Origin: Teichococcus coralli
GTDB lineage: Bacteria; Pseudomonadota; Alphaproteobacteria; Acetobacterales; Acetobacteraceae
DNA length: 64,000 nt
Reading direction: 5' to 3'
NCBI RefSeq assembly: GCF_009829925.1
Contig: NZ_SNVJ01000003.1
Span: 248,001 to 312,000, forward strand
The position numbers were made by a program, and so were the translations under genes. Each line of letters begins with the position of its first letter. Position 1 is the stretch's first letter. This document shows, piece by piece, positions 30,477 through 41,412 of this stretch. Below the pieces are notes generated by a model. That model did no database searches. It was given only the letters and a program-made list of their open reading frames with translations, and had not been told where the DNA came from.

Positions 30477-31277
30477 CTATTTCGGGGTCACGCTGCGCCC
30501 CACCCCCTGCGGCGAGAGCTGCCAGTTCACCGCGCGCATGTCGGCCACCGCGGCGTCGAAGGAGGCCACACGGTCGGGGCCGGCGGGATGGGTGGAAAGC
30601 AGGCTCGTGCGGGTCTGGCCCGAGAGCCGGCCGAGGGCCACCAGCATCTCGCGCGCCTCGCCCACGTCGTAGCCGGCCTCGTGCAGGATGGTGGCGCCGA
30701 TCGCGTCGGCCTCGCGCTCCTGCGCCTTGCTGTAGGAGATGACGGCGAGCTGCGAGCCGATGCCGGCCGCCCCCTGCACAAGCCCATCCGCCTGCAGCCC
30801 GGCATAGGAGCCGATCACCGAGGCGAGCACGCCCCCGAGCGCGGCGCCGAGCTGGGCGCGGGTGTTGGTGCTCCGCACGTGGTTGGCGGCATGGTGCGCC
30901 ATCTCATGGGCGATGACGAAGGCCATCTGGTCGTCGTTGCGGGCGTATTCCGCGGTGCCGCGCTGCACGATGATGTCGCCTTCGCCGGTGGCGGCGGCGT
31001 TCAGCTCCTGGCTGGGATCATAGACGAAGCGCCAGGCGCATTGGCGGCCAAGGTCCTGGCAGACGGCGCTGCCGGCGGGCGCCAGCCGGCGCGCCACCCG
31101 GGCGATGGCCTCCTTGGCCTGCTCATCCGTCAGGGGGCGGCGCACCGGCGCCTGCCCCTGCTGGATTTCGGCGCTCGCGGCGGCCTGGGCGGCCGGGCTG
31201 ACGACTGGCACCTGATAGGCCGCATCGGCGCAGGCACCGAGCGGCAGCAGAACGAGCAGCGGCAAGGCAGAGCGCAT
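30477..31277 (-). CDS. M48-family metalloprotease lipoprotein
   Basis: Zinc peptidase, probably anchored in the envelope, 266 residues. A lipobox ends LLPLGAC with Cys16. The active-site HEMAH is at 124-128 in FVIAHEMAHHAANH, and the third ligand Glu is in EREADAIGATIL. The ATG at 31277 follows AGGAGGAAAG, an unusually good ribosome site, so the open frame upstream to 31340 is rejected. It resembles small BepA/LoiP-like proteases that control outer-membrane protein quality (inference). Confidence 0.82.
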   Translation of the reverse strand: MRSALPLLVLLPLGACADAAYQVPVVSPAAQAAASAEIQQGQAPVRRPLTDEQAKEAIARVARRLAPAGSAVCQDLGRQCAWRFVYDPSQELNAAATGEGDIIVQRGTAEYARNDDQMAFVIAHEMAHHAANHVRSTNTRAQLGAALGGVLASVIGSYAGLQADGLVQGAAGIGSQLAVISYSKAQEREADAIGATILHEAGYDVGEAREMLVALGRLSGQTRTSLLSTHPAGPDRVASFDAAVADMRAVNWQLSPQGVGRSVTPK

Positions 31278-31340
31278 GAACTTTCCTCCTGCGGGGTTCT
31301 TTCTTGCCCAGGCAACGCCACGGGCGGGGGATGGCTGCAC

Positions 31341-33046
<1,706 letters not shown>

Positions 33047-33117
33047 CTAACGCCCGAACGGCGCCCCCGGCAACCCGCAGCGGGCTGCCGGGAGGCATTT
33101 CGGGGCGACCTGCCCCC

Positions 33118-33927
33118 TCAGTAGGTGACCACCTTGCGGTAGAGGTGCCAGGTGGCGTGGCCGAGCACCGGCACGGCCACCGCCAGCCCGACAAAGAGCG
33201 GCAGGCTGCCCAGCAGCAGCAGCACGCCGACGATGAGGCCCCAGAGCGCCATCGGCAGCGGGTTGGCGCGCACCGCGCGGATGGAGGTGCGGATGGCCGT
33301 GGCGGCATCGACAGCCCGCCCCTCGGCACCGCGGTCCAGCAGCATGGGGAAGGAGATCACCGTCAGCATCAGCACCGCCAGCGCGAAGAGGAAGCCCACC
33401 GCATTGCCGACGACGATCAGCGTGAGGCCCTCGGGCGTGCCGAAGAGCCGGTCGGCGAAGGCGCGGATCGAGGTTGGCTGCATGTCGCCGATGGTGGCGG
33501 CGTAGAGCGCCTCGGCCACCAGCAGCCAAACCACGAAGAGGACCAGCAGCATCGCCCCGAGGCCCAGGATGGAGCCGAAGGCCGGCGAATGGCGCACGTC
33601 CAGCGCGTTCACCCAGGAGACGGGCAGTCCCTTCTCGCGGCGGCGGCTCAGCTCGTAGATGCCGAGGGCGGCGAGCGGGCCGACCAGCGCGAAGCCCGAG
33701 ATCACCGGCCAGATCAGCGGCATCAGCGCCCGCCCCGCCATGGCGTTGGCGGCGATCAGGCCGATGATCGGGTAGATGATGGCCAGGAAGATGAGCTGTG
33801 TGGGCGTGGCCAGGAAGTCGTCCCAGCCGCGCCGCAGGGCGTCCCAGACGTCAGCGGTGCCGATATGGTGGATGGAGGCCCGCTCGGGCGGCGAGGCGCG
33901 CTCCAGGGTCCAGACGGTGTCCATCAT
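33118..33927 (-). CDS. DUF2189 family membrane protein
   Basis: 269-residue inner-membrane protein of unknown function with about six hydrophobic helices. The family pattern is DVWDALRRGWDDFLATPTQL, followed by FLAIIYPIIGLI and later GFALVGPLAALGIYELSRRR. Two adjacent ATG codons (33927, 33924) follow GGGAGGACAC; either may be used. Open codons upstream to 34128 lack family sequence. Confidence 0.78.
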   Translation of the reverse strand: MMDTVWTLERASPPERASIHHIGTADVWDALRRGWDDFLATPTQLIFLAIIYPIIGLIAANAMAGRALMPLIWPVISGFALVGPLAALGIYELSRRREKGLPVSWVNALDVRHSPAFGSILGLGAMLLVLFVVWLLVAEALYAATIGDMQPTSIRAFADRLFGTPEGLTLIVVGNAVGFLFALAVLMLTVISFPMLLDRGAEGRAVDAATAIRTSIRAVRANPLPMALWGLIVGVLLLLGSLPLFVGLAVAVPVLGHATWHLYRKVVTY

Positions 33928-34159
33928 GTGTCCTCCCGTGCCGCTCACCGCGGTGGCGGCGACGTTGCGTTCGGCGGAAGGCCCGATGGCGGCCGGAAGC
34001 GACCACGCAGGTCGTCCACAGGAAAGATCATGGGGAATGGCCGGGCCGTTGCAAGCGCGGGATGAATCCAAATCCGGCCGGATCCGGGCCCGGTATCGGT
34101 TGGCGGCGCCTTGTTGCCGGGCTGCCACAGGGCCGTGGCGGGCGGAGCGGCGCCGCGGC

Positions 34160-34960
34160 TCAGCGGCGGCCGATCACGCCGCGCAGCAGCAGCAGCGCGC
34201 CCCCGGCCGTCGCCAGGGCCACCAGCAGGATGACCACCGCCAGGGCGTTGATCTCCGGGGTCAGGCCGAGGCGGAGCATGGAGAAGACGACCATCGGCAG
34301 GGTGGTGCCGGCGGGGCCGGAAACGAAGCTCGCCACCACCACATCGTCCAGCGAGAGGGTGAAGGCGAGCAGCCAGCCGGCCACCAGGCTCGGCGCCAGC
34401 AGCGGCAGGGTGATGGTGGCGAAGCTGGTGGCGGGGCCGGCGCCGAGGTCGCGCGCGGCTTCCTCCAGGTCCCGCTCCATCGTGGCGAGGCGAGCCTGGA
34501 CCAGCACGGCGGCATAGGCGCCGCCAATGGTGGCATGGGCGAGCAGGATGGTGGTGGCGCCGCGCTCGGCCGGCCAGCCGGTGGCGCCCTCCAGCAGCAC
34601 GAAGAACAGCAGCAGGGACAAGCCGATCACCACGTCCGGCAGCACCAGGGGGGCACCGGCCAGGGCGCCGAAGAGCGGCCGGCCGCGGAACGGCCCCTGC
34701 CGCGCCAGTACCCAGCCGATGCAGGCGCCCAGCGCCACCGCCAGGGTGGCCGCGCCCGCCGCGACCCGCAGCGACAGCCAGGCGGCCGCCAGCATGCGCT
34801 CGTTGCCCGCCAGCGCCACGAACCAGCGCCAGGAGAAGCCGCCCCACTGGAATGGGATGCGCGCGTCGCTGAAGGCATAGCCGGCCAGCAGCAGCACCGG
34901 CAGCCAGAGGAAGAGCAGGCCGAGCAGCAGGCCGAGGCGGGGGAAGGCCGAGCGCCTCAC
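34160..34960 (-). CDS. potI: putrescine-type ABC transporter permease PotI
   Basis: Inner-membrane permease of a spermidine/putrescine-type ABC importer, 266 residues with about six helices. The EAA loop that docks the ATPase reads EEAARDLGAGPATSFATITLP, and FTLSLDDVVVASFVSGP is typical of PotC/PotI. It begins at a GTG (34960) overlapping the potH stop as GTGA. It is the last gene of the operon. Confidence 0.86.
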   Translation of the reverse strand: MRRSAFPRLGLLLGLLFLWLPVLLLAGYAFSDARIPFQWGGFSWRWFVALAGNERMLAAAWLSLRVAAGAATLAVALGACIGWVLARQGPFRGRPLFGALAGAPLVLPDVVIGLSLLLFFVLLEGATGWPAERGATTILLAHATIGGAYAAVLVQARLATMERDLEEAARDLGAGPATSFATITLPLLAPSLVAGWLLAFTLSLDDVVVASFVSGPAGTTLPMVVFSMLRLGLTPEINALAVVILLVALATAGGALLLLRGVIGRR

Positions 34961-35793
34961 GCGCGCGCCTCCAGCCGCTGGAACAGATGGATGGGAACCA
35001 GCAGGGCGAGCAGCAGCAGCACCGCCAGCGCCGCCGCCGTGGGCCAGTCGCGGTTCTGGAAGAACTCCTGCCAGAGCACCCGGCCGACCACCTGGGCGGA
35101 GGGCGGGCCGAGCAGCTCGGGGATGACGTATTCTCCGGCCGCCGGGATGAAGACCAGCAGGAAGGCCGCCGCGGCGCCGGGGGTGGCGAGCGGGAGCGTG
35201 ACGGTGCGGAAGGCGGTGAAGCCGTTGGCGCCGAGATCGGCCGCCGCCTCCTCCAGCACCGGCTCCAGTCGGGAAAGGCTCGCGTAGAGCGGCAGCACGG
35301 CGAAGGGCAGGTAGGCGTGCACCATGCCAAGGAAGAGCGCCGGCCAGGAGTAGAGCAGCGGCAGCGGCGTCTCGATGAGGCCCCAGGCCTGGAGCAGGTG
35401 GTTGATCCAGCCCTCGTCGCGCAGCAGGCCGATCCAGGCGCCGAGGCGCGGCAGGAAGCCGGTCCAGAAGGGCAACAGCACCAGCAGCAGCAGCGGCGCG
35501 CGCCATGCGGCGCGGGCGCGGGCCAGGCCGAGCGCCATCGGGAAGGCCAGCAGCAGGCAGAGCCCGGCGGTGGAGCCGGCCACCACCAGCGCCTTGCCGA
35601 AGGCGGCACGGTAGTAGGGGTCGCCCAGCACCAGGGCGAAGGCGTCGCCGTTCAGCCCCGCCACGCCGGGCAGGGTGAAGGGCGGCACGCCTTCCGCCGG
35701 CCAGGAGACGGAAAGCACCAGCACCACCAGCAGGGGCAGCGCGACCAGCAGGCCCAGCCAGAGGACGGGAACGAGCAGCGGCAGGCGGCGCAT
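34957..35793 (-). CDS. potH: putrescine-type ABC transporter permease PotH
   Basis: Partner permease, 278 residues with about six helices. Its EAA motif reads EEAAADLGANGFTAFRTVTL, and PAAGEYVIPELLGP is characteristic of PotB/PotH. The ATG overlaps the potG stop by one base. Together with potG, potF and potI it forms a complete importer. Confidence 0.87.
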   Translation of the reverse strand: MRRLPLLVPVLWLGLLVALPLLVVLVLSVSWPAEGVPPFTLPGVAGLNGDAFALVLGDPYYRAAFGKALVVAGSTAGLCLLLAFPMALGLARARAAWRAPLLLLVLLPFWTGFLPRLGAWIGLLRDEGWINHLLQAWGLIETPLPLLYSWPALFLGMVHAYLPFAVLPLYASLSRLEPVLEEAAADLGANGFTAFRTVTLPLATPGAAAAFLLVFIPAAGEYVIPELLGPPSAQVVGRVLWQEFFQNRDWPTAAALAVLLLLALLVPIHLFQRLEARA

Positions 35794-36848
35794 CAGCCGA
35801 GCAGCGGCACCACCGCGGCCGCCTCCCAGGCCAGCTGCACCGTGCTGCCGCGCGGCGGCGGGGCGCCGTCCTCCTCGGCATGGCCGACGCGCAGCACCGC
35901 GCCTCCGGGCATGCGCACCAGCAGCAGGCTGTCGTCGCCGCGGAAGGCCACCTCCTCGATGATGCCCGCGGCGGTGTTGGTGCCGCTGGCGCCGGGGCGG
36001 AGGGCGATGCGCTCGGGGCGAAGGGCGCAGGCGGTGGTGGCCGGCGGCAGGGGGCCGGCGGGGCGAAGCGTGCCGCCAAGCGTGGGGCAGTCCAGCCCCC
36101 CTGCTCCGTCGGGCTGGCCTTCCAGCACGTTGGCGCCGCCCAGGAAGCTGGCCACGAAGCGGGTGGCGGGCCGCTCATAGACCGCGCGCGGCGGGCCGAG
36201 CTGCACCAGCCGGCCCTGCTCCAGCACCGCCACGCGGTCGGCCAGCGCCAGCGCCTCGCCCTGGTCGTGCGTAACCATGATGAAGGCGGCGCCGGTCTCG
36301 CGCTGCAGGGCGCGCAGCTCGAAGCCGGTGCGCTCGCGCAGGCCGGCATCCAGCGCGCCGAGGGGCTCGTCCAGCAGCAGGAGGCGGGGGCGCTTCACCA
36401 GCGCGCGGGCCAATGCGACGCGCTGCCGCTGGCCGCCGGAAAGGCGGTGCGGCAGCCGGCGGTCGAAGCCCTCCAGGCCGACCATCGCCAGCGCCCCGGC
36501 GACCCGCCGGTCGCGCTCGGCGCGCGGCACGCCCTCCCGCCGCAGTCCGTAGGCGACGTTGCCCGACACCGTCAGGTGCGGGAACAGCGCGTAGGACTGG
36601 AACATCATGTTCAACGGCCGCGCATGCGGCGGCACGCCGGCCAGGTCACGCCCGTCGAACAGCACCTGCCCGGCATCGGGGGCCTCGAAGCCGGCGACCA
36701 TGCGCAGCAGGGTGGACTTTCCCGAGCCGGAGCCGCCGAGCAGGGCCAGGAACTCGCCGGACGGCACGTCCAGGTCGAGACGGTCCAGCGCGACCGTCTC
36801 GCCGAAGCGTTTCAGAAGGCCGCGCAGCGACAGCAGCGGAGTGCTCAA
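35793..36848 (-). CDS. potG: putrescine-type ABC transporter ATPase PotG
   Basis: 351-residue ATPase that powers PotH/PotI. Walker A GGSGSGKSTLL, signature LSGGQRQRVALARAL, Walker B RLLLLDEPLGALD and switch His in VTHDQGEAL are all intact. A C-terminal TOBE-like regulatory domain (about 240-351) follows, as in PotA/PotG. The ATG overlaps the potF stop (ATGA). Confidence 0.9.
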   Translation of the reverse strand: MSTPLLSLRGLLKRFGETVALDRLDLDVPSGEFLALLGGSGSGKSTLLRMVAGFEAPDAGQVLFDGRDLAGVPPHARPLNMMFQSYALFPHLTVSGNVAYGLRREGVPRAERDRRVAGALAMVGLEGFDRRLPHRLSGGQRQRVALARALVKRPRLLLLDEPLGALDAGLRERTGFELRALQRETGAAFIMVTHDQGEALALADRVAVLEQGRLVQLGPPRAVYERPATRFVASFLGGANVLEGQPDGAGGLDCPTLGGTLRPAGPLPPATTACALRPERIALRPGASGTNTAAGIIEEVAFRGDDSLLLVRMPGGAVLRVGHAEEDGAPPPRGSTVQLAWEAAAVVPLLG

Positions 36849-37951
36849 CGCCCGGCCTTGAAGCGGTTCCAGAGGCGGCTGCGGGCGCGTTCGGCCTGCG
36901 GCGAGAGCGCCTTCACGGTGAAGGTGCGGGCCAGCATTTCCGGCGTCGGGTAGACGTTGGGGTCCTCGCGCACCGCTTCGTCCACCATCGACGTCGCGGC
37001 GGGGACCGCGTTGGGGTAGTGCACCGCGTTGGTGATGCCGGCCATCACCCCGGGCTGCAGCAGGAAGTTGATGAAGCGGTGCGCCGCCTCCGGGTGCGGC
37101 GCGTCGGCCGGGATGGCCAGCATGTCGAACCAGAGCTGCGCGCCCTTCTTCGGCAGGACATAGCCGAGCCGGACGCCCTGCCCCGCCTCGTCGGCGCGCG
37201 CCTTGGCCTGGATGACGTCGCCGGAATAGGTCATCGCCACGCAGTATTCGCCGGTGGCCAGCGCATCGAGGATGGTGCCGCTGGCGACAATGGCGCGGAC
37301 GTGGGGGCGGATGGCCTGCAGCGCCTCGCCGGCGGCCTGAAGGTCGGCACTCCCGGCGCTGTCAGGATCGCGGCCGAGCCAGTGCAGCACGCTGGGCAGC
37401 ACGTCGGTGGCGGAATCCATCACCGCGATGCCGCAGCCAGCGAGGCGCTTCGCGTTCTCCGGCTTCAGCAGCAGGTCGAGGCTGTCGAGCGGGGCGTCGG
37501 GCAGCAGCTCGCGCACCTTGTCGGCGCGGATGCCGAGGCCGATCGTGCCGTAGAGATAGATGGCGCCGTGCTTGTTGCCGGGGTCGCTGCTCCCGACCTG
37601 GCGCAGCAGCGTGGCGTCCTGGTTGCCCCAGTTCGGGATTCTGGCGCGGTCCAGCGGCTTCAGCGCGCCGGCGCGCACCAGGCGGGAGAAGGTCGGCTCG
37701 CTGGTCGGCACGATGACGTCGTAGCCCGAATGCCCGGCGGAAAGCTTGCCCTCCAGCGTTTCCAGGCTGTCGAACACGTCATAGCGGACCTGGATGCCCG
37801 TTTCCTTCTGGAAGCGCTCCACGGCGGCAGGGTCGATGTAGTCCGACCAGTTGTAGACGTTCAGGACCGGCTCCTCGGCGCGGCCGGCCAGCGGCATGGC
37901 CGGCATGAGGGCGACGGCACAAAGGGCGGCCACGAGCAGGCGTCGGAGCAT
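36845..37951 (-). CDS. potF: polyamine-binding periplasmic protein PotF-like
   Basis: Solute-binding protein for the Pot system, 368 residues. The signal peptide ends near PLAGRAEE, and the mature start VLNVYNWSDYIDPAAVERFQ is the hallmark of PotD/PotF. KETGIQVRYDVFDSLETLEG and the binding-site Trp/Asp positions follow the PotF pattern. It is the first gene of the potFGHI operon. The choice of putrescine over spermidine is inferred from resemblance and not certain. Confidence 0.86.
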   Translation of the reverse strand: MLRRLLVAALCAVALMPAMPLAGRAEEPVLNVYNWSDYIDPAAVERFQKETGIQVRYDVFDSLETLEGKLSAGHSGYDVIVPTSEPTFSRLVRAGALKPLDRARIPNWGNQDATLLRQVGSSDPGNKHGAIYLYGTIGLGIRADKVRELLPDAPLDSLDLLLKPENAKRLAGCGIAVMDSATDVLPSVLHWLGRDPDSAGSADLQAAGEALQAIRPHVRAIVASGTILDALATGEYCVAMTYSGDVIQAKARADEAGQGVRLGYVLPKKGAQLWFDMLAIPADAPHPEAAHRFINFLLQPGVMAGITNAVHYPNAVPAATSMVDEAVREDPNVYPTPEMLARTFTVKALSPQAERARSRLWNRFKAGR

Positions 37952-38066
37952 CAGGCAACTCCCGGGCGAGGGCGAGAAGGCCGCACGCTAGTGAAGCTTC
38001 AAGCCGGGGTCCATCACGGATGGCGAGGGCAAGCCAAATTTGCGCGGCTTGTGTAGGATTTTTTTC

Positions 38067-38093
38067 TTGACCATGCCCTCCTTCATCTATTAA
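38067..38093 (+). promoter_or_regulatory. possible promoter for the tail-fibre cassette
   Basis: In the 305-base gap after potF there is an AT-rich island. TTGACC (38067-38072) and TATTAA (38088-38093) are separated by 15 bases, which is shorter than optimal. The remainder of the gap holds no gene that I can support. Confidence 0.3.
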
Positions 38094-38256
38094 TTCCTAT
38101 CGCATCAACGGGCGAATTGCGCCTGGTCCTCCCCTCCCGCCGTCATTTCCCCCCCTTCGCCCGGCCCTCCCCCAGGCCGGATGGAGCGCGCGCCTGCGCG
38201 CCGGGCGGCGGCACGCCCCGGACCCGCCCCCCTTCTCGCCTCTCCAGGAGACGCGC

Positions 38257-38910
38257 ATGCCTTTCGATCCGCGTGGACTGTCCTCGCTCGCCAGCACGGA
38301 CAGCTTCACCCTGTGGCTCTACGTCACCAGCGACACCCGTGCCGCGGTGCTGGCGCCCGGCTACTTCGCCAGCGTGACCGACCGCCTGCAGCCCGGCCAT
38401 GTGGTGGTGCTGCAATCGGCGGATTCGCTGACCTTCCTGCCGGTACGGAGCAGCGCGGGTGTTGGCAACGGGCTGGTGCTCGACGCCTCGGCGCCGCCAC
38501 TGCGGCTGAACGCCTACAGCGCCTTCGGCCTGCAGTTCAGCATGCCGCTCGTGACGGCGGTGACGCGCAGCGTGGCGCTCGATCCGGTGCCGACCGGCCT
38601 TTATGTCGGCCGCAGCTTCACGGTGGGGGCGCGCACCACGGGGCCGGTGACGACGCTGGTCTTCACCATGCTCAACGCGGCGGGGACGGTGATCGCGGGG
38701 CCGATCTCGGTGGCCGTCGCCTCCGGCACCGCCTCGGCCAGCTTCACCGCGCCCGAACCCGGCTCGGGCTACCGCATCCGCGTGGCCGATGCGCAGGAGC
38801 CGCTGGCGGCACAGACCTCCGCTTCCTTTGTCGTCACCCAGCCCCTCGCGCTGCTGACCGAGTCCGGCGCGACCATCACCGCCCAGCAGGGCGGCGAAAT
38901 GCTGCTCTGA
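38257..38910 (+). CDS. hypothetical protein of phage-like tail cassette
   Basis: 217 residues, no signal peptide, mostly beta-rich with Ser, Thr, Gly and Ala. The N-terminal half (FTLWLYVTSDTRAAVLAPGY, then FASVTDRLQPGHVVVLQSAD) resembles small domains found beside tail-spike genes. The second half looks like an Ig-like or fibronectin-like beta sandwich. The ATG at 38257 has CCAGGAGACG upstream. I do not know its function. The neighbouring genes suggest a surface or virion-associated role. Confidence 0.6.
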   Translation: MPFDPRGLSSLASTDSFTLWLYVTSDTRAAVLAPGYFASVTDRLQPGHVVVLQSADSLTFLPVRSSAGVGNGLVLDASAPPLRLNAYSAFGLQFSMPLVTAVTRSVALDPVPTGLYVGRSFTVGARTTGPVTTLVFTMLNAAGTVIAGPISVAVASGTASASFTAPEPGSGYRIRVADAQEPLAAQTSASFVVTQPLALLTESGATITAQQGGEMLL

Positions 38911-38961
38911 GCGCACCCGTCCGACCGTCCGCTCCCTTCCGCCGCAAGGATTTCCGCCCCC

Positions 38962-41412
38962 ATGTCCGACAAGAAGATCAGTGAACTGCCCTATGCCGCC
39001 GCACTCAATGACGCGGACCTGGCGCCGGTGGTGCAGGGCAGCGCGAGCTTCGCCGAAACCCGCCGCGCCACCCTCGCCCAGCTGCGCACCAGCGTGCTGA
39101 CCGAGCGGGCGTTGCATGTGCGCGACTTCGGCGCGGCCGGCGACGGCATCACGGACGACACCGCCGCGATCCAGGCCGCGATCGATGCGGCGGCGGCGCA
39201 GGGCGGCGGCACGGTGCGGATCGGGCCGCGCCGCTACCGGGTCGTGGCGGCGGAACTGGACGTGAAGGACGGCGTGTTCCTGCAGGGCCGGCCCGGCTCC
39301 GGCGGCTGGCGGCAGAACGGCGACTTCGCGGGCGTGCGCTATGCGCTCCTGCTGGACGCGGCGCGCACCATCCGCGTGCGCCGCAACGCCGGGCTCGACG
39401 GCATCGCCGTGCTGCGCGACGGGCTGACGCAGCCGGCCAGCCTGCGGCAGGGGCTGGACGCCGCCGCGGCCTTCGCCGGCACCGCCATCACCCTCGGCGA
39501 CGGCGGCAGCGGCAACAGCGACGGCAACGGTGCCGACAGCCTGCTCACCCGCCTGCTGATCCTCGGCTTCAACTGGGGCATCTACAGCGACGGCAACGCC
39601 CGCGTGCGCATCCAGGACGTGCTGGGCGACTGCACCAACGGCCTCTATCTCGGCCGCTCCTACGACGTCTCGCGCATCAGCGCGGTGAACTGGCACCCGC
39701 TGATCACCACCTCGCGCAGCTGGTCCAACACGCGGCTGCTGATCACCGGCATCGCCAGCAACGGCGGCGGGCGGTTCCGCATCACCACCGCCACCGCGCA
39801 CGGCCTTTCCAGCGGCGACCTGGTGAACATCGCCGAGGTGCGCGACTCCGGCGCGCCCGCCACCTATGGCCGCTGGGCCATCACCGTGGTGGACAGCACG
39901 CGCTTCGACCTGAACAACTCCACCTACAGCGCCGGCTGGACCTCAGGTGGCGCCGTCTATGTCAGCGCCAACCGGCGCGCCGGCGCGGGCTACGTGGTCT
40001 ACGACTGCGACATGGCCACGCTGGAGAACTGCTTCGAGTACGGTCACGACATCGGCTTCGACGTGCAGGACCAGACGCATTCCTGCAGCTTCTTCAACAT
40101 CGGCGCCGATGGCTGGGTGGACGCGGCCGATCCGGCCAGCATCGGCGTCCGCATCGCCGGGACGGCGCTGCGCACGAAGTGGGTGGGTGGCTTCCTCTCC
40201 TCGAAGGGCTGCTCGATCCAGGTGAACACCACCGGCGGCGAGCAGCACGAGGTGATCGGCGTCAACGTCACCGGCGGGGCGCGGCGCATCGCCGAGGTGC
40301 TGGGCGGGCAGCTTTCGCTGATCGGCTGCGACTTCACCGGCGCGCCGGGCACCGGCAACGTCACCGTCAGCGCCATCCACCTGGGCAATGGCGCGGGCAA
40401 CCTGATCGTCGCCGGCTGCGACACCAGCTCCACCACCTTCACCGCCGACAACGCGGCCGCCATGCAGCGCCTGCAACTGGCCGGCAACCGCATGGCCGGC
40501 GCCACCACGACGCAGCGCATCGCCGCCGGGCGGGTGGAACTGGCCTCGGTCTCCTCGGCCGCGGCGATCGAGACCCGTCTCTCGGCCGATACGGACGGAG
40601 CGGTGAACATCCATCGCCGCAGCGCCAGCGCGGGCGCGCAGATCAAGCTCTACGGCACGGGCAACACCAACGCCGCCAGCTTCAGCATCAGTGGCACCGA
40701 CTGCGTCTTCGCGGGGGACAGCGGCAACCTGAACCCGGCGCTGACGCTCGGCGGCAGCGGCATGACCCAGGCACAGACCCTGCGCCTGCGCCGCCTCTCC
40801 AGCAGCGTGGCGGCGAACGACCGGCTCGCGGTGCTGGAGGCCACCGGCAACAACAGCGCCGGCAGCGAGCAGGTCTTCGCGCGGCTGGTGACGGTTGCCG
40901 AAGCCGTGGCCAGCGGCGGCGAGGCCGGCGCGGTGGTGCTCGAAACCCGCTCCGGCGGCAGCGTGGCCGAACGCTTCCGGCTCGCGGCCAACGGCACGGT
41001 GACGCTGACCGGGCCGCTGGTGCTGCCGGCGAACCCGGCCACCAACCTGCAGGCCGCCACCAAGCAGTATGTCGACGGCCAGTTCACCGAGCGCCGCACG
41101 AGCACCCTGCTGCTCTCCGGCGCCACCACGGTGAGCCATGCCAGCCACAACGCACGCATGCTGATCGCGAACGGCGGCACCAGCCTGTCGCTTTCCTGGG
41201 CGAACACGGGCGACGGCTTCTCCTGCACCGTCATCAACCGCACGGGAGGCGATCTCGGCCTGACGCTTTCAGGCTTCACCAGCAACACGGCACCGACCAA
41301 CAGCGACGGCTTCACCCGCATCCGCGCGGGCGGCGTGGCGACGCTGCTGGTCTATTCGCCGGACGGGGGCACAACGAAGATCTGCCAGCTGGCGGGGGCA
41401 GGAGCGCCCTGA
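38962..41412 (+). CDS. tail-spike-like protein with pectate-lyase-type beta-helix
   Basis: 816 residues. The N-terminus MSDKKISELPYAAALNDADL is the attachment-type motif of many phage tail spikes. HVRDFGAAGDGITDDTAAIQ then opens a right-handed beta-helix of the Pectate_lyase_3 type (about 50-450), which could cut or bind a surface polysaccharide. The C-terminal part contains AATKQYVDGQF, a repeat typical of phage tail fibres, and a small beta-rich end domain. It lacks a signal peptide, consistent with a virion or intracellularly assembled protein. The stop overlaps the next gene's ATG (TGATG). Confidence 0.75.
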   Translation: MSDKKISELPYAAALNDADLAPVVQGSASFAETRRATLAQLRTSVLTERALHVRDFGAAGDGITDDTAAIQAAIDAAAAQGGGTVRIGPRRYRVVAAELDVKDGVFLQGRPGSGGWRQNGDFAGVRYALLLDAARTIRVRRNAGLDGIAVLRDGLTQPASLRQGLDAAAAFAGTAITLGDGGSGNSDGNGADSLLTRLLILGFNWGIYSDGNARVRIQDVLGDCTNGLYLGRSYDVSRISAVNWHPLITTSRSWSNTRLLITGIASNGGGRFRITTATAHGLSSGDLVNIAEVRDSGAPATYGRWAITVVDSTRFDLNNSTYSAGWTSGGAVYVSANRRAGAGYVVYDCDMATLENCFEYGHDIGFDVQDQTHSCSFFNIGADGWVDAADPASIGVRIAGTALRTKWVGGFLSSKGCSIQVNTTGGEQHEVIGVNVTGGARRIAEVLGGQLSLIGCDFTGAPGTGNVTVSAIHLGNGAGNLIVAGCDTSSTTFTADNAAAMQRLQLAGNRMAGATTTQRIAAGRVELASVSSAAAIETRLSADTDGAVNIHRRSASAGAQIKLYGTGNTNAASFSISGTDCVFAGDSGNLNPALTLGGSGMTQAQTLRLRRLSSSVAANDRLAVLEATGNNSAGSEQVFARLVTVAEAVASGGEAGAVVLETRSGGSVAERFRLAANGTVTLTGPLVLPANPATNLQAATKQYVDGQFTERRTSTLLLSGATTVSHASHNARMLIANGGTSLSLSWANTGDGFSCTVINRTGGDLGLTLSGFTSNTAPTNSDGFTRIRAGGVATLLVYSPDGGTTKICQLAGAGAP

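Noticed and set aside
40179..41411. Upstream extension of the lectin-like gene
   Set aside because: Overlaps the tail-spike gene in another frame and has Arg/Gln-rich shadow composition; ATG 41412 is the clear start.
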